64,000 nucleotides of DNA from Glandiceps talaboti. Its lineage: Eukaryota > Hemichordata > Enteropneusta > Spengelidae. Shown here in pieces: positions 24,627 to 36,660 of this stretch. A model generated the notes under the pieces. The model had not been told where the DNA came from. It saw only the letters and a program-made list of their open reading frames with translations, and ran no database searches. Made by a program: the position numbers and the translations under genes. Every line of letters starts with the position of its first letter. Position 1 is the first letter of the stretch. The DNA lies in the NCBI RefSeq assembly GCF_964340395.1, contig NC_135564.1, forward strand, positions 21,584,942 through 21,648,941, given 5' to 3'.

Positions 24627-27244
24627 TAAAGGAGTAAGAGTTGAAGAGGCTCACTGCCTTTAAAAGAAAAAAATGACTAGTTTATGCAAAACAACAACTG
24701 ATCAAATTAAATTGGAATTTCCTTAACTTAAGAATATCTAAGTCAAACTAGTGATACGTGATACAGATTCAAAATGAGGAATTCTCAAAAAATAATTCAT
24801 AAAAACTAAAAAAGAGTAAGCCTTGATAAATTATCATTTCAGACACATTGTGAGTTTTATTGTAAATGTTATGCACACTTCACTTAGAATGACCATTTTA
24901 ATTCTTCTTTTAAAAATGGAAAAATTGATCTTATCCTAAAATCAATCTGAAATTGAACTCAATATTTCAGATTATGTAATTAAGTCCATCTCAGAATAAA
25001 GGGGACTAAATTTCAAAGAAATGTTTATAGAAAATATGAATTCCTAGAAGTATATATTCTCTGCTAAATAAGGTATGTGTGATTTGACAATATACACTGG
25101 CTTTAATTTTTGGTTTTAGATTGAACTGAAATTTAAATTATTTTTACCGACTTCTTTATATTACAAATGATGGCATATCACTAAAAACATTACATTTTTT
25201 GTGGTTATGACGTGAAGTACTTGCAAAATATTGTGATATGTTTTTTACATTGTGTTTTTACATTTATTGCTGCTATGTGTATGCATGGTTATGATAAGAA
25301 AAACAAACATCAGAAATTATGAACAAAAGATTCATTTTGAAATTGATGGGAAAATTTGATGTTGTTTGTAAATTGTTTATGCATCTGCAATATTTACTAA
25401 ATTGTGGTTAAACTATGAAGTGTGGTGGTACATTGCCACAACTTTTGATATTTTACATAAGTTTCAAAATTCATTTATACAGTGTATTACTGTGAGTTTT
25501 GTGACAGTCTATATAACCCCAAAAAATAGATGTATGAATCTGCCTATTTTTGAATAATCATTGATATGCTTGATTGTAGCATTGCACATGAACGTCATCA
25601 ATAACTAAGTTTGACAGATTTTTCAAGGTACTCCTAATTATGCAGCCATCCTCAATGGTCGACTTCTGTTAAATAAATTAATTTCTATAAATAATGTAGC
25701 TCATAATTAAGAACATTCTTATTATATTGTACAAATTGAACAGGTAAAAGTGTTTTTCAACAATTATTGTAAACCTTTCTGTGTGTTGACCAGTAAGAAC
25801 AGTTAAAGTCAAGAATTTATCAACTCATATTATATTCCGTCCCTTGTTTTTTAAGCTTGTGTTATTACAGTAGTGTCAGATTTAGGATAAAAAATGTCAT
25901 TTTTCTGTGCTTTGTCATATTTAGAAATGATGTAACACAATAGACACCTAAAAGTAGACATGGGTTGTGTGGTAATACCATGTCAGTATGACAGAATAAA
26001 GTGCGCCCTCAAACATGCATAATTATAAATCATTTGTTTAGTGATTGATCAAATCAAATGAATTTGTCAAGACTGTACTTCATTAGGAAGACGGCTTGAG
26101 ATGTGAAACAAGAGACTGACAACAAATTTACCATAGAAACAAACATTTACTACTGCACTGGATATTTTGTGATTTTTTTTACCGAATGTGAGAGAAAATT
26201 TGATTGTGAGACACTATGCAATAATATCATGTTTTTTGATTGATTTGATGTAAATGCTGCTTTTTTGTACCGCATCATGTTGACTAATTTCTAAAGATAT
26301 TAAAACAATTTTATTGGATGAACATACTATCATGTGATATGAAATAGCCAATTAAATCATAGAACACTGAACCAACAAATTCAAACTCAATGTTATGAGT
26401 AAGAAAACATCTCATTGGTGGTTTAGATATTGGTTGTATAATTCTTTTTTTAAATTAAGGTGGTACTGTCTGTATTTTCATAAATCTAAGAACATTGCTG
26501 CTTAAGCAGTTTTTCTTACCTGACATATCAAGGCATTCTGTAAATTATATGTATAAAAATGAACAAAGAAACTGATTGGCTGTGATATGGTTAGATTAAT
26601 GACATCATCGGTCCAGGCTTATCAGTCTAGTCTAGTAAAAAACAAGATTAGACTGCACCCACTACAGTGATCTGTCAGTCTGTGGTATAATTTGTTTACA
26701 TTTACTTTTGTCAGCCATTTTGTGTTCTAATACATGTAAGTATGTCCATTGTAAAATTGGAATGATGTATAATCCTGTACACTCCATAACTGGCAATTAA
26801 GCTGTCAAGGTTGATCATACGGCATTTTTTTGTAACATTGGACAATACACCATTAGAATAACAGAAATGTAATTAGAAAAAAATATCTCATTGACTGGTA
26901 TTTGTTTTAAATACCACATTGTCATACTTTAACAATGACCAAGTTGTTAAAAATCTTAATGGCTGATGACAGAGTGACTGAGTTGAACAATACAGTGACT
27001 ATATATATACAAGCCTACATCAGTCTAACTTTACAAACTATTTGTTGTAAAGTGGTAATTGCCATAAGTTATGTGATCCTAGTCACATGTGAAAGAAAAG
27101 AAAAGAAAAATGCTATTTTCTGTTCAAATTCCTGTCAATGTTTAACTTGAAAACAGCAATTCCATTCGACAGAAGGAAACACACTTTAAATTTAGTGTCA
27201 CTTGTGGTAGATATAATCCATTTCAGCAATGATGTTTGTTGTTC

Positions 27245-27281
<37 letters not shown>

Positions 27282-28361
27282 GATTGATTTGTCACCAACA
27301 TTGATTGACAGTATTTCATTCTACACCATGTTGCTATTTGCATTGTGTAAATGACCACAGTATATACATACTACTTTTCTATGCAAAGTGTCAGTGCACC
27401 ACTTTTTGATGTACACTGTATATAGTTTGACAGAGTTTGAAATAAAAGTGTTTATTTGAAGTTATATCATGTTTTATGTGTTCTAATTTCCATAATCATC
27501 ATTATGACGTCCTTGATATTTTGTTTATTCTAAGCACAAGCTGTTTAAAAGAAGACTTGATTTTTTCATTGGCATACTGTTGTTCATGTTCTCTTTGGTT
27601 TATACCTTGCTGGGTGACATAAGTAACAAGACAGACACACATGGCCATGGAATAAACAAAGGACTACATGATAGACAAGCATGGTTAGATGTGAAATAAC
27701 ATAATAAATAGTACAAGCCTTCTAACATATCACTCTAATCCTCAATTTTGAAACTCTCACATTTACACTCACATACCTAGGGAGGGAGGGAGGAGGGGGG
27801 TATATCCCTCTCAGATCAACATTCACCATGAAGTAAATGCTTTTATAATTAGTCACCATTCAGCGGCATCTCTGGATTTCATTTCACGTTCACCAAAAGT
27901 TAGAGCTGTGAATATAATTCACGATTCACCATCAGTACGTCACCGATTTTAATCCAACAATATCGTATGTATATATTGTTTATGAGTGTGTTTGTGTTGA
28001 TAGGTTGATTAGCTGGTTTCATACTGCCAAACTATTGGCTTCTTTTTATTACTCTCAAATACACAATTCATTTCATTTCAAGCTGTTTGCTTCGACGTAG
28101 ACAACATTTGACCTGTTGCAGGTGAATTAATTTGACGACTAGTCAGTCTACCCAAACAAGGTCTCACTAAAAGTACATCAATGTACAAACTTCAATCAAA
28201 TTGCAATGTACTTTGTTGGCCAACATTATATGCAACTAAACAATGTAGGATACTGAGCAATAAAGTCAACACTAATAAATAGCAATACACGTTACATGCT
28301 AGAAAATTAAAGTAACTATTGTGCGACTAAATTCATTTGACGTGAGACTAATCGTAGCAGC
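24627..28361. other. Intergenic stretch downstream of the SPMIP4-like gene
   Basis: AT-rich. Contains a (GTT)n run at 27236-27279 and a GGGAGGG tract near 27781. No exon recognised. Confidence 0.45.
27236..27279. repeat. (GTT)n microsatellite
   Basis: About 14 trinucleotide units with one GTTCTT at the start. The polyglutamine frame seen on the minus strand is only this repeat. Confidence 0.9.
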
Positions 28362-30481
28362 GGTGGTTTAAACTGTCGGTAAGATTAGATTTGAGGTGGT
28401 TTAAACTGTCGGTAAGATTAGATTTGAGGTGGTTTAAACTGTCGGTAAGATTAGATTTGAGGTGGTTTAAACTGTCGGTAAGATTAGATTTGAGGTGGTT
28501 TAAACTGTCGGTAAGATTAGATTTGAGGTGGTTTAAACTGTCGGTAAGATTAGATTTGAGGTGGTTTAAACTGTCGGTAAGATTAGATTTGAGGTGGTTT
28601 AAACTGTCGGTAAGATTAGATTTGAGGTGGTTTAAACTGTCGGTAAGATTAGATTTGAGGTGGTTTAAACTGTCGGTAAGATTAGATTTGAGGTGGTTTA
28701 AACTGTCGGTAAGATTAGATTTGAGATGGTTTAAACTGTCGGTAAGATTAGATTTGAGGTGGTTTAAACTGTCGGTAAGATTAGATTTGAGGTGGTTTAA
28801 ACTGTCGGTAAGATTAGATTTGAGGTGGTTTAAACTGTCGGTAAGATTAGATTTGAGGTGGTTTAAACTGTCGGTAAGATTAGATTTGAGGTGGTTTAAA
28901 CTGTCGGTAAGATTAGATTTGAGGTGGTTTAAACTGTCGGTAAGATTAGATTTGAGGTGGTTTAAACTGTCGGTAAGATTAGATTTGAGGTGGTTTAAAC
29001 TGTCGGTAAGATTAGATTTGAGGTGGTTTAAACTGTCGGTAAGATTAGATTTGAGGTGGTTTAAACTGTCGGTAAGATTAGATTTGAAGTGGTTTAAACT
29101 GTCGGTAAGATTAGATTTGAGGTGGTTTAAACTGTCGGTAAGATTAGATTTGAGGTGGTTTAAACTGTCGGTAAGATTAGATTTGAGGTGGTTTAAACTG
29201 TCGGTAACATTAGATTTGAGGTGGTTTAAACTGTCGGTAAGATTAGATTTGAGGTGGTTTAAACTGTCGGTAAGATTAGATTTGGGGTGGTTTAAACTGT
29301 CGGTACGATTAGATTTGAGGTGGTTTAAACTGTCGGTAAGATTAGATTTGAGGTGGTTTAAACTGTCGGTAAGATTAGATTTGAGGTGGTTTAAACTGTC
29401 GGTACGATTAGATTTGAGGTGGTTTAAACAGTCGGTAACATTAGATTTGAGGTGGTTTAAACTGTCGGTAAGATTAGATTTGAGGTGGTTTAAACTGTCG
29501 GTAAGATTAGATTTGGGGTGGTTTAAACTGTCGGTACGATTAGATTTGAGGTGGTTTAAACTGTCGGTAAGATTAGATTTGAGGTGGTTTAAAATGTCGG
29601 TACGATTAGATTTGAGGTGGTTTAAACTGTCGGTACGATTAGATTTGAGGTGGTTTAAACTGTCGGTAAGATTAGATTTGAGGTGGTTTAAACTGTCGGT
29701 AAGATTAGATTTGAGGTGGTTTAAACTGTCGGTAAGATTAGATTTGAGGTGGTTTAAACTGTCGGTAAGATTAGATTTGAGGTGGTTTAAACTGTCGGTA
29801 CGATTAGATTTGAGGTGGTTTAAACTGTCGGTAAGATTAGATTTGAGGTGGTTTAAACTGTCGGTAAGATTAGATTTGAGGTGGTTTAAACTGTCGGTAC
29901 GATTAGATTTGAGGTGGTTTAAACTGTCGGTAAGATTAGATTTGAGGTGGTTTAAACTGTCGGTACGATTAGATTTGAGGTGGTTTAAACTGTCGGTAAG
30001 ATTAGATTTGAGGTGGTTTAAACTGTCGGTAAGATTAGATTTGAGGTGGTTTAAACTGTCGGTAAGATTAGATTTGAGGTGGTTTAAACTGTCGGTAAGA
30101 TTAGATTTGAGGTGGTTTAAACTGTCGGTAAGATTAGATTTGAGGTGGTTTAAACTGTCGGTAAGATTAGATTTGAGGTGGTTTAAACTGTCGGTAAGAT
30201 TACATTTGAGGTGCATGGTTTAAACTGTTGGTACGATTAGATTTGAGGTGGTTTAAACTGTCGGTAAGATTAGATTTGAGGTGGTTTAAACTGTCGGTAA
30301 GATTAGATTTGAGGTGGTTTAAACTGTCGGTAAGATTACATTTGAGGTGCATGGTTTAAACTGTTGGTACGATTAGATTTGAGGTGGTTTAAACTGTCGG
30401 TAAGTTTAGATTTGAGGTGGTTTAAACTGTCGGTACGATTAGATTTGAGGTGGTTCAAACTGTCGGTACGATTAGATTTGA
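28362..30481. repeat. Minisatellite, 33-bp unit, about 64 copies, open on both strands
   Basis: Unit GGTGGTTTAAACTGTCGG followed by TAAGATTAGATTTGA. Since 33 is divisible by 3 and the unit lacks stops in these frames, 610 codons are open on plus (RWFKLSVRLDL repeated) and 622 on minus (NHLKSNLTDSL repeated). Variants TACGATT, TTTGGGG and others lie mostly after 29280. Before that the array is almost perfect apart from TTTGAGATGG, TTTGAAGTGG and TAACATT units. Two longer variant units (ATTACATTTGAGGTGCATGG) occur near 30199 and 30336. No splice or promoter context supports translation. Confidence 0.95.
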
Positions 30482-32774
30482 ATTGATGCCAGCATAGATT
30501 TTTTAATGTATTTAAAACATTGTGTTGTTGAGGCCTAATAAAAAAACTGTGTGGTTCTGATTACGCTCAATTTTAGAATAGGTGGGGTAGGTAGATTCTT
30601 TATTTATTTATTTTCTGTGTGAGTATCTAGTTCAGGTTTTACATTGTTTTCAAAATGGCATCTGTGTTGTTTATTTCTTCCTATCAGATGTACTGACAGA
30701 ATACAACCATAATATTCGCTAAGTTTTGATGTTTTGCGAGGTCACCATGAACTCTCAGCTGTCATGAATTAATTCTTAGAACAAATGTTTGCATGTCGCG
30801 AATAGTATTCTTCTGAGATGACAACATTAAGTTATTAAAAGATCGTTGATGTCAAATAATGACTAATTATAGACAGCTGGAAGAACGATGACGTGATCAC
30901 ATTGTTTCGCTAGTGTTCATATTTGTCAATATCGTTTGCATGGCAACAGCAACACTTCCGTTTTATTCATTTATGGTGCTGATTATTTTATCACCAAATC
31001 ATTTGAGTATTGTATATTTTGTGGTTATGAGAATTTAATGTTGAAATAAATTATGGAATTCGCTTTAGAAGGAAGTGATCGAGCTGACGGCAACAGCTAG
31101 GCCTAGACTAGGAGCTTTCATCTGCTCTTTGGCTACTTCTAAATGATCCAGGTTAACCATATGCATTCGAACATTGTGTGTAGTCTGAACTAATTCCCTA
31201 AAGTCCAAGTCGATCCCGTGTACGGAGTGGAGAGAGAGAGTAACATTAGAGGAGGGTTAACGTTACGTTAACATTGGAGGAGGGTTACGTTAACATTACA
31301 GGTCTCCCCTTTATTTGTTACACAGCCACTACAGATTGGAAGAACAGTTTTATTTTGTCTTTGTAAGTTAGTTGATGACAGTTTCCGCATCCACTATTTC
31401 TCGAGAGACTTCACACTTTTTGCGATTTTTTTTTCTCGAATACGCAAAAAAGTTCAGGCAGTGAAAAGCTAGGTGGGGTCGGGTAACTGGAACCAAACAA
31501 TTATATCTTTAGGTCTGATACCATTTCCAAACATAACGTGAGTTACAGTTTCTTTCCTGAAACTATTAGTGATTTGAACTCACTAATTCATGATATGAAA
31601 GCCAGCCAAGACACTGGTGCTTACAAGGTAATGCTCCCTAAACAACATTACTAGGTTTGGTGTGTAACCCCCATCCCCAACCCACCCCACCCCCATCCAC
31701 ACACCCACCCCACCCACCCCACCCCACCCCCAGCTGTGATATCCGAAGGGAGTATAGCTGGCATGGTAATATACATATGCAAATGAGCATCGTTGGTCGC
31801 CTGCCACGCGGAATGCTTGGGTTTGATTTTTACAATTATTGTAAACAAGGCACTTCTAAGCAATTCATTGTAAGGGGAAGATGATCATATGTTCAAACGT
31901 CGAGGGATGTCTATCTTGACTTTTTAACAGAAATTATTTTACCAAATAAACAGTAGTCTAGTGGGTGTACTCGTAACTCGTATCGTATATGAACTAGACT
32001 AAATGAAAAGAGACGAATATTGATGACTAGCGCCACCATGTACCAGAGCATTACATTTCAAAAATTCAATAACCAAAGATATTCATGTATTCACTATATA
32101 AATTGGTCACTTGTTTATATTTCTTTTAAAAACATTGTATCTAGCGATACTAGTAAATTAGTGGTTAATATTATCTGTAAGTAGACGATGTAGTGGCAAG
32201 TTTAAATCATGTTAAAAATGTACTGGACCAGTGTATGGGACTTGACAAAAATTACAGGGGGGTGTTGGGTCACTATTTCTCATACAATGATTTTGGTATA
32301 TTAGAAATATTTCAATACACAGTTTAAGTACAATATGAGAAACGCAACATTTAATGAACATAACTTTCATATACATTAAACTCTTGGATATATTCTTTAA
32401 CAAAATAAACATAACTTTGATAAATATAGTTTGAGTGAATATATTTTAGCGGAATCTTATTCCTGGTCATTCCTGATTCTCGGCACTCAGTGACTGATAC
32501 CAACCAAGTCAGTTACACACTGAAAAAGGATAAATCGTATAAGAATTCCGTTTCTTCAAACAGAATTCGCTATTTCCACACTGATTGCTACAATCGACAT
32601 ACTTTTGAATTCACCAACACTCCATTATAATGGCTTTTCACACTGTGATGGAAACCATGAGTTCCTAGATCAACCCACTATATTATGCTTTCAAATCAAC
32701 TAATCCGAATTAATTACATATCAATTACCGTAATGGCTTTTACAGCACAAACAGAAATACAAATACATCCATTT
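30482..32774. other. Noncoding stretch
   Basis: Contains a C-rich tract of CCACCC-type repeats (31670-31731) and a palindromic TAACGTTACGTTAAC near 31258. No exon recognised. Confidence 0.45.
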
Positions 32775-32979
32775 CTAGTTATTGAGTAGTCTCGCTGCCA
32801 GACTCGTGACTATCGTCCCATAACTTTGTAAGGCGCACGAAGCCGTAAGAAGTGAGGGATTTTTGGACTTTTATTACTCCCTCACTTCTCTCGGCTTCGC
32901 CGCTCGGGGCGCACTTCGTGCTCCTTACAAAGTTTAGGGACGAGTCTGGCATGTGGAGGGGAGACTAGCTATTGAGTAG
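32775..32979. mobile_element. Hairpin MITE-like element with 15-bp target duplication
   Basis: Element 32788-32966 has inverted arms. The left arm includes GCCAGACTCGTGAC, TTTGTAAGGCGCACGAAG and AAGAAGTGAGGGA. The right arm carries their reverse complements TCCCTCACTTCT, CTTCGTGCTCCTTACAAAG and GACGAGTCTGGC. It is flanked by CTAGTTATTGAGTAG (32775-32789) and CTAGCTATTGAGTAG (32965-32979), an imperfect 15-bp direct repeat that reads as a target-site duplication. It is GC-rich compared with its surroundings and has no coding capacity. Confidence 0.7.
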
Positions 32980-33729
32980 CAATGAATGTCAATATTTACA
33001 TTGTGATGTTACATGAACATAGCAGGTGATTATAACACATAAAAAGATGGCATTATTTCTATACAAGAGCTGAATTGGTTGACAACTGATGAAATGTAAT
33101 ATGTCTTCGTTTTCAAATCAAATATTTATTGTTGTCAGATAACTACCAATTACCATTGCCTCACTTCTGTGTGTAACTTGAGAGGACAATGCCAAGATAG
33201 TTGACTTGGTTTACAAGGTCGATTGTGATGTCGTTAATCGTATATTTATGAGCGATGAAAACCTTCTCCTTAATAACGAAAGTAATCACATTACATTTCT
33301 TCAAAATTTAAATTTGAGGTGCCACAGATTGGACCATACAAAAAGGTCAAAGGTCATTATATGATGTAGTCTAAAACAGTCTAGATCATATTGTATTGGA
33401 AGCTGATCTTAAAAGTTTTCCTGGTGTTCTTCTAGCAGTCACGAGTAAGGTAAGGGGTTGATGTTAAATTGCAAAAGTTTACCTTATATCACAGATTGTC
33501 ACATACTTCGGAAAGAGTTTGAATGTTCTAAAATGAGATTGTTATAAAAGGAAAGGTTAAGTAGTCACGTGTTATAAATATATTACCCATATTATTATTT
33601 AAATGTGTATCGTTATATCTCTGAGCGAGGGTTATATATTATGATGATTTGAATAAGGCTTGACCTTTGACCTTTTAACCACCTAACATGTGTAGTTATA
33701 GAAACTATGAAAGATTTTGACTTTTAATA

Positions 33730-34066
33730 AAGCGGCCATATGGATGAAATTTGGTATTTATTTTGGATTTTTATATGATAAAACAGCTTCACTGTGTTTT
33801 TCTACTTGTAAAAATACTGTGAAATAACATACACCAAGTCCATGTTCATAACTCACTACATTGCAAAAAGTGTAAAACGTTTGTTATTGTACGTACAATA
33901 ACAGACATTTTACACATTGTTTAATGTTTAAAATTTGCAGTTTATTAAGATATGGACTTGGTATATGTTATTTCACAGTATTTTTTCAAGTAGAAAAACA
34001 TAGTCAAGCTGTTTTATCATATAAAAATCCAAAATAAATACCAAATTCTCATCCATATGGCCGCTT
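33730..34066. mobile_element. Palindromic TA-flanked MITE, well-preserved copy
   Basis: The left end AAGCGGCCATATGGATGA and right end TCATCCATATGGCCGCTT are exact inverted repeats. The arms stay paired almost to the centre (TTATTGTACGTACAATAA, near 33890), so the whole 337 bp can fold on itself. TA is present on both sides (33728-33729, 34067-34068). Related copies lie at 8140-8546 and 11021-11195. No ORF. Confidence 0.85.
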
Positions 34067-34140
34067 TAAGAGTCAAAGTTTAAAGGAAAAATGTGTTTCA
34101 TACAATGATCCATTGTCACACAGAAATTAACTAAGTGAGG

Positions 34141-34440
34141 AGATGGGGGGGGGGGGTATTCTTTGAAGGCTTATATATAAACTCTTTGCGCCTGTGTCCT
34201 TCATTGCAAATGGAACAGTTACACTTTACTTTGGCCGGGGAACACTTTATTTAGACACGGGAACAGTTGTACATTACTTTGATTGAGGAACAGTTATCCC
34301 TCATTTTGACTGAGGAACAGTTACACTTCAGTTACACTTTACTTTGATTGGGGAACAGTTAAACAGTTATAAGTCACTTTGATTGGGGAAAAGTTACAAT
34401 TTACTTTTATAAGGGAAAAGCTACATATTAGTTGAAAACA
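34141..34440. repeat. Degenerate GGAACAGTTACACTTTACTTT repeats
   Basis: After a G-run at 34146-34156, variants of GGAACAGTTA plus CACTTTACTTTGATTG recur about seven times between 34211 and 34420 with uneven spacing. Confidence 0.6.
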
Positions 34441-34522
34441 TATATATGTTAAATGTTATTTTCACGATTGCTTTTTGATTATATATTTACTGTAGGTTTA
34501 CTATATATACATATGTATATAA

Positions 34523-34525
<3 letters not shown>

Positions 34526-34615
<90 letters not shown>
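34526..34615. repeat. (TA)n microsatellite, about 45 units
   Basis: Uninterrupted AT dinucleotides. A second (TA)n block lies at 34816-34864 and a short one at 34744-34760. Confidence 0.95.
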
Positions 34616-34618
<3 letters not shown>

Positions 34619-34743
34619 CTGATGATCGCACTATGCGTGAAACTCCGAGTTACAACCAAGAAAGAGTTCCAGTACTACCAAAACTATTACGCTCTGCCAC
34701 TGCGGTATAGAGCACTGTCTTAGCAGATTGATACTCACCGAGT
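34616..34743. repeat. Unique block between (TA)n arrays, possible short dispersed element
   Basis: A 128-bp non-repetitive block contains ATGCGTGAAACTCCGAGTTAC and CTGCGGTATAGAGCACTGTC and ends CACCGAGTTATATATA, so both ends run into TA repeats. The CCGAGTTA motif occurs near both ends (34646 and 34738) in direct orientation. This resembles TA-rich SINE/MITE-like units of invertebrate genomes, but I cannot name a family. Confidence 0.35.
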
Positions 34744-34812
34744 TATATATATATATATATAGTTACTGTAATTTATCTACATACATATATTTACTGTAGT
34801 TTAACTATACAT

Positions 34813-34866
<54 letters not shown>

Positions 34867-35159
34867 CTAGTATACATGTATGTTAATTGAAAATATCATC
34901 ATGAAAAGGTTTCAACTTCTTCTTTTTTTGAAAGGTAATACATTTTTATAAATTTCAATAAAGCATTATTATACTCATTGTTATGACAATTTCCATCCTT
35001 ATTTGTTCCCACTAAGCAGAGTCAGGAGAGGGCTATGGGAATGACTAATATCTGTTATCAGTCCTATTCCTGATATGCATAAATCAAGTTCAGTCAGACC
35101 TGGCATACATTTTGTGTACTGTAGGTGACATATGCACATCAATAATATTACTGCAATGT

Positions 35160-36660
35160 TTACTCATAATGTGTAACTCGTTTTTGTGTTGCACTAATGC
35201 CACCGAACGTATCATGTTGTTCATGGATGCAATCTTTATCCCTACAGGGTTCTGATGTTTGTGATATAGGTCTTTTTGGTGTTCCTAGTGAAGTATCTGG
35301 ATTGATAATCCACTCATCCAAAAACTCTAAATTCACATCAGAGTTAACGCCTATATATTCAGACAGTTTAGCATGTTTATCTGAAATGCTTTGGCCACAG
35401 CCAGTAGTCTCACGTTCTAACCAAATATCATACATTCCAACTGCGTGTATATTTGTAGCCTCTTTAACTTTTTCCAACAGGGACTGGACCCCATCAAAAC
35501 CGATATCATTATTGCAGAGATTCAATCTGGTCAAATTGCATCTAAACAGGAACTTTGAAAAGTGACAGGCTGCTTTTGATCCAAGGCGATTTGAACTAAG
35601 ATCCAGAACATTAATCTTGGATGAACACAACATCTTTGAAAAGAAGTGTGTTGCTTTGCTACAGATTTCATTATTACTAAGGTCGAGTTCCGTTAGTGGT
35701 GCATGGGGCAAGACTTCGGCAATCGAAGCAAGGGTGTGATATGTCAATGCATTGCCACTAAGATCTAATTTCTTGATATGTGATGTCCTAATTAAGCCTG
35801 TCAGTGCTTCCTTTGCTCCATCACCAATACCGTTTTCTCTCAGGCTTAGGCTTCTTAATCCCTTCAAGTCGTTACTTTTAACATGCTCTCTTATATTTTC
35901 AACTGACCTAGCTCCTAACATGTTGCCTGTCAGATTTAAAGAAACGATGGCAGATTCACTGATATTCGCAGTCACAATCTTTAAATGTTCATCTCGTAGG
36001 TTCATATTCCGCAAATAAAGCAACCTCAAAGTTGTACTTTGTGATATATATTTTGCAATTGATTTCATTAGTTTGTCTTCCGGATTCCTTGTCCCCTTGC
36101 ACAATTCAAACAGAATTAAATGGTACCATCGCCGAAGAACACTCATGAAGTATCTTAAGTACTGTACCCGATAACTATTAACTCCTGATATGATCAGTGA
36201 AACAAGAGACGGGTGTGCCTTAGCTATAATTATTAACAACCCTCGTAGAGCATTATCATTAAACAATGTAAGATCTAGTTTTACATTTTTTGGAAATTCT
36301 TTTCCAACCTTTCTTATGATTTGGTCCTCAGAAAACGATCGCGAAAAGAACTCCTTGCTAACGATCTCTCTTTCAGTATCTAAGAAGCACTCGCTAAGGC
36401 ATTCAAAGGTAGCGCAAAATTTGTCTATGGGGAAGAACGTGAGTTCTTGTGGAAGCTTTTCCTTCTCCATCCTATTGCAATTATTCAGAATGCTGAAAAT
36501 CTGGATAATACGTTTTATATCACCATTCTTGTGTAGCTTTCCAACGGCAAAAGTTAGCATGGCTCTGAATTTCGGATTGATACAGAATGACTCATTTAGA
36601 TGCGACTGGCTTTCTTGAATAAGCATACAGATGATTTCCGGCAAAATGCTCTTGAATGCT
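35160..36660 (-). CDS. NLR exon 3, LRR part in the +1 frame
   Basis: Open from just before the NACHT stop (overlap about 36592-36657) to TGA or TAA at 35160. Nothing in the overlap looks like an intron. The continuity of fold (linker CMLIQESQSHLNESFC, then LRRs) across the overlap indicates one ancestral exon with a 1-base gain (or 2-base loss), an assembly error, or +1 frameshifting. The LRR frame itself has no further breaks over 490 codons, so any mutation must be recent or the frame is still under selection. Confidence 0.8.

Noticed and set aside
28348-30223. Opposed ORFs of 610 and 622 codons as a repetitive protein gene
   Set aside because: Both follow from a stop-free 33-bp unit. There are no flanking exons, splice sites or conserved non-repeat parts.
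34453-34710. 85-codon ORF with an Ile/Tyr-rich hydrophobic stretch
   Set aside because: The apparent membrane segment is the (TA)n repeat.
35197-36618. Plus-strand ORFs of 88-142 codons
   Set aside because: They are antisense shadows of the NLR LRR and NACHT exon.
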